From contig CM053327.1 in the NCBI GenBank assembly GCA_028583605.1, positions 18,835,629 to 18,899,628 of the forward strand: a stretch of 64,000 bases of DNA, read 5' to 3'. Under the pieces are notes generated by a model. That model had not been told where the DNA came from and did no database searches. It worked only from the letters and a program-made list of their open reading frames with translations. Source of the DNA: Dastarcus helophoroides (lineage: Eukaryota > Arthropoda > Insecta > Coleoptera > Bothrideridae). The position numbers and the translations under genes were made by a program. Positions 1 to 10,185 of the stretch are shown piece by piece (positions within the stretch are counted from its first letter, which is position 1; the number at the start of each line of letters is the position of its first letter).

Positions 1-3000
1 ATCATCTTTCATAACATTGCAATGCGAAAATAATTCTTACTGCCGCTTGTCGTAAGTCTTAGTACGTAGCTGTAAGTAGAGTCAGTACAAATACCATAAA
101 ATGTACAAGTTTGACTTGCAGAGCCAATGTAAGACGTAAATATTATGTTTTAAAAAACGCGGACCTGTCAACTTAAATGTCCAACCAATAGAAATTCACA
201 GATCACCTGATAAATTTGAACCAATAACATTTTAGAATGCGTCGCGGTTTTTAACTCTACATTTTAAATATTGCTTCCAGCACATTCATTACAGAAAATT
301 TGTGAACAATACTTCGTATTATTTGTTGCCCCTTACTTAATTCAACATTAGCCAAATTTCTTATTTGCTGTTAAATAATGTGTAATTGTTTAGTATTGAT
401 AAGATTTAATTACTTTGAGATACGTTGTGAAACATATTCACAAATGTCTGGATTTTCAGTACTTTTGCCTCCGGCCTATCTCTCATACCACCTTCATAAA
501 TCTTTCAAGTATTATATCATGATATTTGTCAAAGAATAAAGTGAAATTAAGTCGAAATATAAAAAAGATGTTTGGTAATCATCTGAAAAAAAAAACAGTT
601 GTTCGAATTTTTATTTGACATTTAGAGAAATAAATAATAACAATAATATAAAATAAATATACAATACTTGAATAAAGTTCTTTGAATAAGATATTATGTT
701 CTGTAGCACTGAAATAAAGCCCTTCGATTAAACTATTACCTGTTAAAAAGTTACAATTATACAATGAAACTTTGCATTATAGTTATCACAATGTATCATT
801 TGTTTGGAATTTTATATCATTTAAATTACATGTGCTTAAAAATCAACAAAAATCGCACTGAAAGGGGTTTGTATAAATTGTAAAACCATATGTGCGCATA
901 TATGAATGAAAAATTGGAATTTCAAAAAGTAAGGCACATTTATTTTATATGCTCACTTTATTCATGCATTACTTTTAATAAGTACACTTGTTCTATAAAG
1001 CGGTATTACGTGGAATTTGTTCACTTAGATTTTAGGTAATACCGAGGAAAACTATAGAGAACTACACTATGACTGTCTGAACACTGAAACCGTTAATGCA
1101 TTAACATTTCTTGCATAAATTCTTTAAAACTAAAAATGTGGTTGTTTAATTCACAATTGTGTATCTTCATCTGGAATAATTGTCTTGATCGGGAGCATCG
1201 TTGTCTGGAACTTATCTAGAAGCCCTTGTTAAAAGACGTAGACTCCGTTTATGCAGAATTTTGAACACTAAAATAAGACTATCGTTACCAGTGATACATG
1301 TAAACATACCCTACCAAAATATTTTTAAAATTTGTCATATTTACCTTATTACATGCCAAAATTGAGCGCCGGTTTCTCAACATACTTGAAAACCAAAAAC
1401 AAAGGTTCAAAAAATTACATTAACCTCAACGAGTCATTGCTTCAATGACAGATGACAGAAGGTTTTGTTAACAATATCTACTTATGCTCGCATGTATTAA
1501 AAGAACAATTTGTCTACAAAGCAGCGGAGTAAATTTAAATGTACTTAATTTTTCAGGATGCGGTGGCGGCAAATTCAAATATTTATTGATAATAACATAT
1601 CTTTACTGACATATAAGTATTATTTATAAGTTAATTCTTTCATTCTGGTGTCTAAATGAAGTGAAATTTACATTTAAAAAAAGTCAATTCAATAAACCAC
1701 CAGATTTGGGACATTCTTGGACAGGCCGAACTTGATTTTTAAGAACTCCTCTTTCTTGATAATTTCTTAAGAGCAAAAAAATACCTAGTACTAAGACGAA
1801 AGTGTTACTAAACATTTTGTCAATCATAATTATTTGAGCGACATTTTATTTAACATATGGATCGGCAGGAGGGAAGGTGTAGAGAGGTTAATCATTTGGT
1901 TTTTTTTTTTCGCCCCACATTTCTTCTTATTGTGGTCCAATTGATTCGTAAAATTCACATGGAAATTAAAATTATTTGAATTAAATTTTTGTTTATAGGA
2001 ATGTCTCGAAAAATATCAATGATAATGTTAGTTACATATCATCTATGATGATTTTAAAAAAATTGGCGATGACTTCATAATTCGAAATCCAAAAATTATC
2101 GAATGACTACAATTTGCAAAAAAAATTATTGGTAAAATTTATATATCAGAATCGACCGCTTCTATAATTTTATTTATAATTTTAGGCATTTTCATTTTAT
2201 TTGCATATGCAATATTCTGGTTTTGGAAACATGTTTAAAAAATCAAGCAAATATAATAGCCATGTTATGTGTAATTTATTTATTTTAAATGGGATAATTT
2301 CTGCCATAATACAAATTTAGCATTCAACGCAGCATTTACGTTAGAGCGAGTAAACCCAAATAGACTGGAAAGCTATTTAGTAAAAGCGCTTTTTGTATGC
2401 AGCGCCTTTATCTTACCCAGTATTGAAACGCATAATCTATCCGTAATCCCTAATTGATATATAGTGCAGGAGATCATAGAAAAAATGCATCTTATGGCCT
2501 TCCTTACGATTCAATACTTGGCAACGTTGAGGAAGGCTACAACGAACGAGCGGTTAAAATAATTGCTCTATATATTGCAGGTAACAGTGAACGGCGTGTA
2601 CAATTTTTGTTTGAAAATTTATTTTGCGAAAATCGTTTCCCCTCTCTAGGAATCTTGAAAATAGAGTTCCCCCTCAACACATATATGACAAAAGTTTGCC
2701 ATAAATATTGTCAGGACTAGTGGAGGTCAGGTCGTCTTATATATACTATGCAGGTCACAAAGATAGAAATATACCTATATATATTTTTAATTGAATCTAT
2801 ATCTAAATATACAATTCTTACTTCAAATCGATTAATTTGGTGTTGGAAAACATTCGATGTTTACATTTTATGTGATTCATTGCAATGGAAATACATATTT
2901 TTTAAACTGAATGTTTGCTAAGAAATTAGTAAATAATAAAATTACCTAAATTGATTTCATTCAATCAACTCTTACTCATATTTTGAGTTTGATATCATCA

Positions 3001-3189
3001 ATGCAAATAAAGCAGTGGTTTCAAGCACAAGTGTTCTGTTGTATTTTTTACTGATTTCATCAGAAGTTAGAAGATTGTACGCTTAACAAGTACTTCTTGA
3101 ATATTTGCCAATTATTTTTGTTAAAAAATATTGTTTTACTTACTCTTCTAACTAAGCTCAAATCTCTACTATATCAATGATATTCTGGA
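1..3189. other. Gene-poor AT-rich stretch
   Basis: I see no convincing gene, RNA or complete mobile element here. Reading frames are short and stop-rich. The only stretch with gene-like codon content is the candidate exon at 2470-2580. If the SLC12 gene continues past its last visible exon at 9817, this stretch lies inside or downstream of that gene. Confidence 0.5.
2470..2580 (+). other. Candidate orphan exon, unrecognised protein
   Basis: An open frame runs through this 111-base stretch, which is bounded by an AG on the left (TGCAG) and a GT on the right (GCAG then GTAACA). It would be a symmetrical phase-1 exon of 37 codons, with residues including SYGLPYDSILGN and EEGYNERAVKIIALYIA. Composition is less AT-driven than the surroundings. 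I do not recognise the protein. The frame stays open to 2720 if the right GT is not used. It could be an exon of an unknown plus-strand gene, a fragment of an old element, or chance. Confidence 0.2.
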
Positions 3190-3278
3190 TTCGTTATGAG
3201 TTGCCTAAAGTTAAGGCCAACACTTAGGCCACCCTTTCCGGGCCCATTGTGCTATTTCCGTAACTGAGTTGTCCTTGG

Positions 3279-3482
3279 TCATTCATTCAGCCATACAACC
3301 TTGTTGAGAAACTGAAGAACGTCCCTTGGATGCGCCTCTCTCAAACTAGCCACACTAGGCCAGAAGTCCTCCAGCGTGGATCCATTGATTGATGCTAGTG
3401 CTGAGCAGTGACACATCACGTGCTTGACACTCTCATCTTCTTCTAAACACCCTCTACAACTCGGATCGGTTATAATTCCCAT
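3279..3482 (-). pseudogene. C-terminal Cys/His segment of the retrotransposon
   Basis: The frame reads IITDPSCRGCLEEDESVKHV, then MCHCSALASIN, with a CxxC...HxxCxC-like spacing (Cys-Arg-Gly-Cys, His, Cys, His-Cys). This cluster is characteristic of the tail of RNase-H-bearing non-LTR retrotransposons, where it follows RNase H. It ends with VVWLNE and a stop, so this is the natural C-terminus. The 3' untranslated part runs to about 3190. Confidence 0.75.
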
Positions 3483-3682
3483 TCTGTGGAGGTGTTTGTT
3501 TAATCGACAGTGATCTGTCCCAATCCCTACAAGTTTCCTGAGATTATTCCTTGAAACTTGTAGGCATAGTTTTGCCCTTTACCTGCACGGCATTCTAATG
3601 AATGCGTGAGTTTGTCGGCATGTTGTTATTGATGGCCATGTGGCTTTGTGTTTACGATAAATTTCTTCGTTAAGTAGGAATC

Positions 3683-4156
3683 TTACGGATGATCTCGCCA
3701 AGGAAAGGGTTGGTTCTGGCCCAACGAATTGTCCCTCCAAACCCTTCCTTGCCAGTTTTCCAGCGCGTTCGTTTCGGTCTTTCCCAAAATCTCCTTTGCA
3801 ATTGATCTAATATGGATCAGATCAATTGCATTCTCTTGTGATAGACTTTCTAAAGCTAGATGGTAGTTCCATACCAGCACTGTGTTTGTTTTCACATTCC
3901 TCAGGGCCTTAAGGGCTGCCTGGTTGTCCTTCTTTATTTGGATATATTTTCCTGTAAGGTTCAGTTGCGTCATTTGTTCGGCGCTATATAAAATTCCCAA
4001 CATCTCCGCTTGAAAGATTGTTGAGTATTTATCTAGCTTAATACTTACATCTAGGTTCAGGTCTTCCGAGAAGATTCCTGTTCCAGTGCCCGTATTTGTT
4101 TTCGATCCATCCGTGTATATACTTACGTCTGGTATCCTTGCTTGCTTGTAGTTCAT
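3683..4156 (-). pseudogene. RNase H domain of the retrotransposon
   Basis: The 157-codon frame contains IYTDGSKTNTGTGTGIF (first catalytic Asp in TDGS), then FQAEMLGILYSAEQM (catalytic Glu in the AEM/AEL block) and KKDNQAALKAL. The usual motif is SDNQAAL or SDSQAAL, so the catalytic Asp position is kept but the preceding Ser is Lys. In the family this domain removes the RNA template strand during target-primed reverse transcription. It follows the RT domain directly and overlaps its frame end by a few bases. Confidence 0.8.
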
Positions 4157-4897
4157 TTATTTTTACACGGCGCACCCAAAATAGTTACCTTTTGAAGCGC
4201 CCCCTCCATTATGCGCCGGTAACACACCATTTTATCTACCGTATTCCACATTCCTCCTGCTCTTAGACGGAAAACAGGAGCCTGTGCCGTCTCCTCAAGA
4301 AATATATCGAGAGGTGGCAGGCACAAGATCGCCTCCATTGCTGCTGTTGGAGTGGATTTCATTGCTCCTATCACTGCCAGACACGCTAGTCTCTGGATGT
4401 GATTTAGCTTTTGTCTTATAGTGGTGTACTTTGTCTTTGGCCACCAAACTATAACTCCGTAGCTTACAATTGGTCTGATGACTGCCGTGCATAGCCAAAA
4501 GCTCATCTTAGGGGATAACTCTCAAGACTTCCCGATGGCCCCACGGCATTGCCAGAAGATCCTGTAAGCTTTGTTTAATTTATTTTCAATGTGTTACTTC
4601 CAGCTCAGTTTGCTGTCAAGTTCAATACCAAGGTATTTCACTTGATTTGACAAACCGAGTTGGGTTCCCATGAGTTTGGGAAATTTTAGTCGTGCTAATT
4701 TCCTCTTATTTGTGAAAAGAACCATTTCCGTCTTTGCAGGGTTTGTTGCTAGGGAATGTTCTTTACACCATTTCTCGATTATATATAGGGCGTCTTGCAT
4801 TAACTTAAGGAGTACTCCCTTGTGTTTACCTGAAAGCAGAATGCGTAGCCAATTGTATAGAGACCCCGGTCATTGAGTTTTCGGATAAGGTAATCCA
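4153..4897 (-). pseudogene. Reverse transcriptase, catalytic remnant and thumb
   Basis: Just below 4898 the translation reads DYLIRKLNDRGLYTIGYA followed by FC where an active enzyme has DD, so the YADD box is destroyed. The frame at 4594-4800 (MQDALYIIEKWCKEHSL, then NPAKTEMVLFT and VKYLGIELDSKLSW) is the usual segment after YADD. The frame at 4153-4506 (RPIVSYGVIVWW, then LNHIQRLACLAVIGA) is the thumb/connection region that precedes RNase H. Frames are shifted between these pieces. Confidence 0.82.
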
Positions 4898-5933
4898 CTA
4901 TCCCTTACTTATGATTCGTCTGACCGTATAGTCTCCTACTGTAACTTGTATTGCTCGCCACTCAAATATATGTCGTATGAGTTCCCGCAAGGAAAGCTCA
5001 ATACCACTACGCTCAAGTGTCAGAGAAATGCTATTGAAGTTAGGTCTGTCAAAGGCACCTTCTATGTCCAGACATACTCCCAGAGTGTGTTCTTTTACTT
5101 CTAACGATCTCTCGATCCTGCTAACTACTGAATGTACCGCAGTTTCGATAAAGCTGCCGGAAGTAAAAGCATGTTGATTTGAATGTAAGGGGTAGTGTAT
5201 ATCGAGGCTATCCCTTTTATATTTTTCGCACAACCTCTCCAACGTCTTCAGTAGGAAGGACGTTAGGCTGATTGGGCGACATGATTTAGCCTCACCTTGA
5301 GGTTTGCCCGGTTTTGGAATAAAAATTACTGTGACTTCCCTCCATTTTCGGGCTATGTATTTAAAGGCAATATATGCCTTGAAAATTTGCACAAGGTATT
5401 TTTGTATCCACATCGTTCCCCACTGAAGCAGGGCAGGGTAGATACCGTCCAACTCAGGCGATTTAAAGAGAGCAAAGGATTGTACGACCCAGTTCACTTT
5501 TGTGTCATTTACCATCTGAACAGCCAGCTCCCAGTCCCTCTTTCTAGGGTGAGAGGCTCATGCCACTTATGGCACGGTATAAGACAGCATCCTGGAAAGT
5601 ACGTGTTTAGTAGCTCTGCAGCTGTTTGTGCGGGTGTACTGGTATATGTACCGTCGGCCCGCTTTATCATGCTTACCTGTTGGTTTGGATCTTTAGAGAG
5701 TATCTTTTTCAGTCGGGAAACTGATGTAGTAGACTCTACGTCACTACAGAATTCTCTTCGTTTCTCCCTTTGTCTCTTGCGAATAAGTTTCTTGTATTGT
5801 TTCCGGTGGTTGTGGTAAGCCTCCCAGTCAAATACCAGTTTTGTCTTTTTCGCTTGTTTGCCTGAGATCTGAGTTTTTCGAGCTGCCCGTTCCACCAAGG
5901 GGTTGCCCGAGTTTCTTGAAGTTCAGTTCTCAT
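4898..5933 (-). pseudogene. Reverse transcriptase, fingers and palm (broken)
   Basis: The frame at 4898-5515 carries RT landmarks: FIPKPGKP, then SCRPISLTSFLLKTLERL, an SNQHAF block, and CLDIEGAFD, the first catalytic Asp region (motif A, normally DIxGAFD). Upstream, in another frame (5509-5933), lies a basic segment beginning near TPWWNGQLEKLR, typical of the region between endonuclease and RT. The frame ends at RRIISKG; the following PQGGVLSP-like block and most of the catalytic motif are gone. Known family: non-LTR RT. Loss of the motif is seen directly; inactivity is inferred. Confidence 0.85.
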
Positions 5934-6109
5934 TGGACAAGCCTTCTCATATGATGTTTTAGATAATTAAAAATTTGGACGATATCTTTATGTTTTCCTT
6001 GAATTGTGCTTAGATGCTTTTTTGAATTATATATAATATTATTATTGTAATATAGTAGCTAATACCCACCCATTCGTGTGCGTGAAAGAAGAAGAATTCT
6101 TGGATCACA

Positions 6110-7260
6110 TTTTTGAAGAACTCGATTTTTATTGAAAATTTTCATATTTTAAAATATACACTTTTTCAAAATGTCGACATTTCGGTCGATTCTCAAAATT
6201 CCTTTTCTCGAAATTTTGATTTCTTTAGAATCCTGGATCTTTTGAAGAATTTGTTTTTTTTTTGGTAACCTTTAGTTTTTTATTTGATAATTTCTATCTT
6301 TATTAAACTTTTTTTTTCTGCAAGTTAACGAATTTTTGAAAAATTTTGACTTTTTGAATTTTTAACCTTTCATTTGAAAATGTTGTTTCACAAAATTTCC
6401 GTCTTCACTTTGACTTGAAAGCTCAACTTTTTACAAATCTGACTGTTTTTAAATTGGATTTTTTAAGACATTTCAATTCTTTTTAAAGATTTGGATTTTT
6501 TGAAAGTTTCCACTTTTAAAAACATTGACTCAGTTGAAACGTTTGTTTTGTTATTCGACCTTTTTTCAAAATTTTGACTTTCTGAAAATAACGATTTTTT
6601 GAAACATGTGACGCAAAGTGTTATATGTTTACAAAATTTCGACTTTTTTCAAAGATTTCATTTTTTTCATAAATTTGGTTGTTGATTTATGTATTGCTTT
6701 TTTAAAAACTTTTATTTGTTTTCAAAATAGCCAATGTCTTTTAAATTTTTACCTTTGCTAAAATTTTTTACTATTTTTTTAAAGTTTTGACTTTCCTGGA
6801 AAATTTAGATTTTTTTTCAAAAATTTCAACTTTTTTCAAAAACTTCAACTTTTTCTTGAAGTATGCTATAATAAATGATAAATTTGACTTTTCTGTAAAA
6901 AACTTCGACTTATTTTAAATATTTAGCTTTTTTAAAAATTAGATTTTATTCAAAATTTTGAAATTTTGACTTTTTTGAAATTATTGAATTTTTTCAGAAA
7001 TTTCGACCTTTTGTGAAAAGTTTGCCTTTTTAAAAATATTTTTGAAAATGGTGACCTTTTTCTCGAATCTTCAAATTTTTGAACAATTCGTCAGTTCCTG
7101 AAAAATAATTTTTTTGGTCGAAATCCGGCTTTCTAAATTGTGAACTTTTAAAATTTCAAACATTTTGTTTGCATACCTGAAACAAATTCCAGACTTCATT
7201 AAATTTTTAACTTTAATTTAATTTCTAATTTTTAAATAGAAAATACAATTTAAAAAAGTG
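6110..7260. repeat. Quasi-periodic AT-rich array (TTTCGA theme)
   Basis: About 1.1 kb made of variations on a short theme of 15-30 bases: GACTTTTTTGAAA, AAATTTCGAC and TTTCAAAATTTT. Units are too diverged to be a clean tandem repeat, but the words TTTCGAC, TTTTGAC and CAAAATTT recur far above what plain AT richness predicts. No coding potential is seen. Similar arrays recur later in the window, some on the opposite strand. Confidence 0.65.
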
Positions 7261-7954
7261 AAATTGAGAAGAATTTTCAAATTTAAAATCTAAATAAGAA
7301 TTTTATCGAAATTACGAGAAGAAACTGCAAATTGTCTAAAAAAATCCTCCACATCACGATTTAAACATCGGAAGTGCCAATGCAATTAGAGCCAAAACTT
7401 AAACGCTTAGAAGTTTATATTAAGAATTAAGAGTACTGATCACCTGTAACAATTTGGATAAATTCGTGTATAGATGGATTCATCAACAACTTCAGTTCTT
7501 AATCCGTATAGGCAACTTTAAATGCAATTACGTGTATTATTTATTGCGTACATTTTAAGTTGCTTTTAATGTCAATTTTTACCATCTTAAAAGCTAAATA
7601 TTCAAAAATCTTCTCAGTGTTCAAGGATTCGTATTATCTGGAGTACTTGTGTGAAATATCATGCCACTAGACCCAGTGATTTAGGCTGTGCGTTGTCTGC
7701 CAGCCAATGCTTAGAAATTTATTAAGTAGATGCATACTTGAAGACATTATTAAGTATATCTTGTATGATTTTCGAATATTAATTTTTGTCGAAACAACTT
7801 ATTAATATAACAGGGACGTGAGGTCGACTAAAAATTATGGATAAATGTAATAATATTCAAAAATTCAATCTATTGACTGAAATCAGGTGTGAAGTTGTCG
7901 GGTGTTCAAATGACCAATTTCATGTTCTGCAATTAAATATATGAAGTTGCATAT

Positions 7955-8012
7955 TTACAACCACAACCATAAACGAATTTCGGTCTTTCTTGACCTCGTC
8001 AGTACGGTACAG
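7955..8012 (-). ncRNA. Hammerhead ribozyme motif, family B, minus strand
   Basis: The minus strand reads stem I (GTACCGTA), core CTGACGA (7996-8002), stem II GGTC/GACC around an AAGAAA loop, GAAA (7978-7981), a minimal stem III and a GTT cleavage triplet ending at 7972, then TATGG, which pairs with CCGTA. All invariant core bases (CUGANGA, GAAA, UH) are present. The architecture is type I with a very short stem III, as known in Penelope-like elements and retrozymes. If the SLC12 transcript extends past 9817 this motif is in its sense orientation. Activity is inferred. Confidence 0.7.
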
Positions 8013-8029
8013 CCCTTGTTAACACTTAC

Positions 8030-8078
8030 AACAAGGAAGGCCGAAACTAGTCTAAGGTTGTGCTTGTAAATATTTTCA
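8030..8078 (+). ncRNA. Hammerhead 3' half, family B, plus strand
   Basis: The plus strand keeps the downstream half of the family B ribozyme: AAGGAAGGCC, GAAA, CTAGTC, then TAAGG and TTGTG. The upstream half with CTGATGA is missing because the sequence switches to the inverted arm at about 8012-8030. It should not self-cleave in this form. Confidence 0.55.
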
Positions 8079-8299
8079 ACTTTGGCACGTTTAACTATTT
8101 AATTAGAGAAAATTTAATTGGTCGTCTATGTGAAAGTAAAGTCACACCCAGAAGGCTTGTATTAATGGATATTGCGATGCAACCCGTGATATAAGTTGAC
8201 CAAGTGGCCTCTGCAATTAAACTCTAATTGCAGCATAGTTACTTGTGTACAGTCGTATATATAAGGCTTATATGTAATCTGAGCAGGGTGTTCAAATGA

Positions 8300-9816
8300 A
8301 AAAATCGCCAAATTGATTGTAAAAATGTCTTATGTAGTGCATTACTTACGAAACACTGCTCTCTTCATTAACCTCTATATTCAAACATCCGACAAATAAA
8401 ACCATCTGCTAGAATCAGCAAACACTTAAGCCTAAGATATTTTTCCACGAAATTACAACTAGAATTCTGCATAACTTATTTTTGATATAGGTTTATAGTA
8501 AAACTGACTAGCAACCAATATTCTTTATTTTGCCACAAACTCGATTGCAATAATTTAATATTCAGTAAAATAACAAATGCTTAGTTAATTTTTTTTGTCC
8601 CTACTTCCCTCTTTGTACCTATTCACCCAGTTTACGCTAATCCTTTTCAAGGATTTTTTATACAAATAATATAATCAATTAATTTCACATTGACGTAGAT
8701 ATTGAGAACTTCTTTTGCAAATTAAAATTCTGCTTAATGAAATTCAAAAATAAATTAATTAATTTTACATTTACATACAAATAAAATGTATGGTCCATTA
8801 TTATATTATCTTTGCTTACATGTATCTGTTGATTTATTATTACTATAATTAAACGCATGCTAACTTTGACTAAATATTTCACAGATTGTTCTACTACTAA
8901 CCACTAAATGATATACGACAAAAGTATAGATTACCCTAATAATTATTGAACAACAATAAAATTATAATGTCGATAATTAAATAAATACCCTGAGTTCTAC
9001 AGGACGTGAAATAAGATGGGTATCGTGTTTATTAGTGGATATAAAAGGTCGATTAAATAATCTATCCAGAAAGCAATTGAATGCCGTCTTTTTAGAATTT
9101 ATTAGAAAAAAAGTGCAAATTTGGATGATTTTTAGAATCTGTTGTAACCTCATTATTTGTGGTCATTTTTGCTTGGTCTCTCAATATCTTGGTAGTAGCG
9201 TAGTAAGTCATTTCCTTGTTGAATAATTTCTAAGACAAGTAGGAGAACTTTGCTTTTTTCAAGGATGCTATATTGGATTTTAACTTTTTCGAATTTTTCG
9301 ACAACATTCTTAAACATCACATAGGCCCATTTATTAATAATTAATAGGTATTGTAAAAGACAAAGAGCCATTAAGAGTATGCATTCTAAAACTTTAATAT
9401 CAAAAAAGTAAACTTCCCTTTTGTAACAATCAATATTTTTTCTTCAAATCTCATGCAATATTTATTTTATGAATAGCTTCTGGGAAATATGCTCGATAAA
9501 AATATATCTCTATAAAATGGGGCACACCCTTAGCTTTTGTTTGACATAAAATTAACCCAAATACTTTTAATGGTATTCATCAATAATTGTGCAAATTCCT
9601 TATAACGTTGTGTACACACAGGATTATAATAAAAGTGGTTACAAACAAAGATGAGTAACGAGCTGTCGCGAATTTATTAAACGCCTGGACGATGAAACTG
9701 CAAACTCACCATCGAAGTATCACTTTTCATCCAACACATATCGATTCCATCAGAACATTCTATTTTCTTACCGAGAAAACGGGATCGATTGAAATAACAA
9801 AAGCGAAAACACTTAC
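8300..9816. other. Gene-poor stretch below the last visible SLC12 exon
   Basis: Ordinary AT-rich sequence with short stop-rich frames. I looked on the minus strand for the next SLC12 exon, which should continue the extracellular loop after GFVGFN, and found no candidate. Either the intron is very long or the exon lies outside the window. Confidence 0.45.
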
Positions 9817-10185
9817 AGTTAAATCCCACGAAACCCTTAGCTTTGTCCTCATCAGTCTTCGGTCCGATAATCGTGCCAACAATGAAATCCGTCATGGCGG
9901 CAAGAATGATTGCAACAAGGAAATTTTGAGTTTTTGATTCCCATTCCATTCCGATGGCGCATATTAATATCATGACTATTATTGCAATCACACCAACAAC
10001 TCTGGCATCATTGATTCCACCATCAATAAATCTTAGGCCGTGGCTGCTCAAAAGGTCACTGAGTGAATTACAAAAGCCGATGGTATTAATTGAGGCATTT
10101 ACTGCGTTTGCGAATGCAAAAACTATACCCACTGAAGCTCCAAATTCAGGCCCAAGCGATCTTGAAATAATGTAGTATATACCTC
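9817..10185 (-). CDS. SLC12 cation-chloride cotransporter, coding exon 4
   Basis: This exon encodes 122 full codons plus split codons at both ends and is fully open. It starts after TTGCAG and ends at GTAAGT. It joins exon 3 as G|GA, giving GGGIYYIISRSLGPEFGASV; the stretch ISRSLGPEFG is a hallmark of the SLC12 family. The segment carries TM3 (VGIVFAFANAVNASINTIGF) and further membrane helices (VVGVIAIIVMILICAIGMEW, then NFLVAIILAAMTDFIVGTII), ending in a loop GPKTDEDKAKGFVGFN. SLC12 proteins move chloride with Na+ and/or K+ across the plasma membrane. The position that is a K+-binding Tyr in NKCC1 is Asn here (codon 10085-10087). Insect NKCC/NCC-type members are the best match; the exact paralogue is uncertain. 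Confidence 0.93.

Larger units (their letters stand above)
3190..5945 (-). mobile_element. 5'-truncated non-LTR retrotransposon with RNase H
   Basis: The minus strand reads, in order, a basic region before the reverse transcriptase (5509-5933), RT fingers and palm (4898-5515), a degraded catalytic region (about 4800-4898), the RT thumb and connection (4153-4800), an RNase H domain (3683-4156) and a C-terminal Cys/His cluster (3279-3482). This order is that of RNase-H-bearing non-LTR retrotransposons (I, LOA and related clades). No endonuclease domain is visible, so the copy is 5'-truncated. Several frameshifts and loss of the catalytic YADD motif make it inactive. The 3' end lies near 3190. 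It sits downstream of the last visible SLC12 exon, in the same orientation as that gene. Confidence 0.88.
7800..8300. repeat. Family B hammerhead repeat, inverted pair
   Basis: Two copies of the same repeat lie head to head. The left arm (about 7890-8012) reads on the minus strand and the right arm (about 8035-8300) on the plus strand. Both arms share the ribozyme 3' half, then GTAAATAT, CAAC, a TTTAATT tract and an AATTGGTC word. The right arm continues through a conserved hairpin near 8205-8235 that recurs near 54725-54752. Related copies lie at 22855-23090 and 54661-55070. The layout resembles the inverted terminal repeats of Penelope-like elements. Confidence 0.65.

Noticed and set aside
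3050..3075. CTGATGA on the minus strand near TTTCATCAGAAG
   Set aside because: The seven-base hammerhead core word is present, but no GAAA follows after a plausible stem II and there is no stem I partner.
4460..4480. CTGATGA on the plus strand within the LINE
   Set aside because: It lies inside reverse-transcriptase coding sequence and has no hammerhead context.
5297..5818. 173-codon plus-strand frame
   Set aside because: It is the antisense shadow of the reverse transcriptase on the minus strand.
10068..10110. Asn at the K+ site as an assembly error
   Set aside because: The exon is open, in phase and conserved around the codon, so a substitution error is possible but not favoured; kept as a finding instead.
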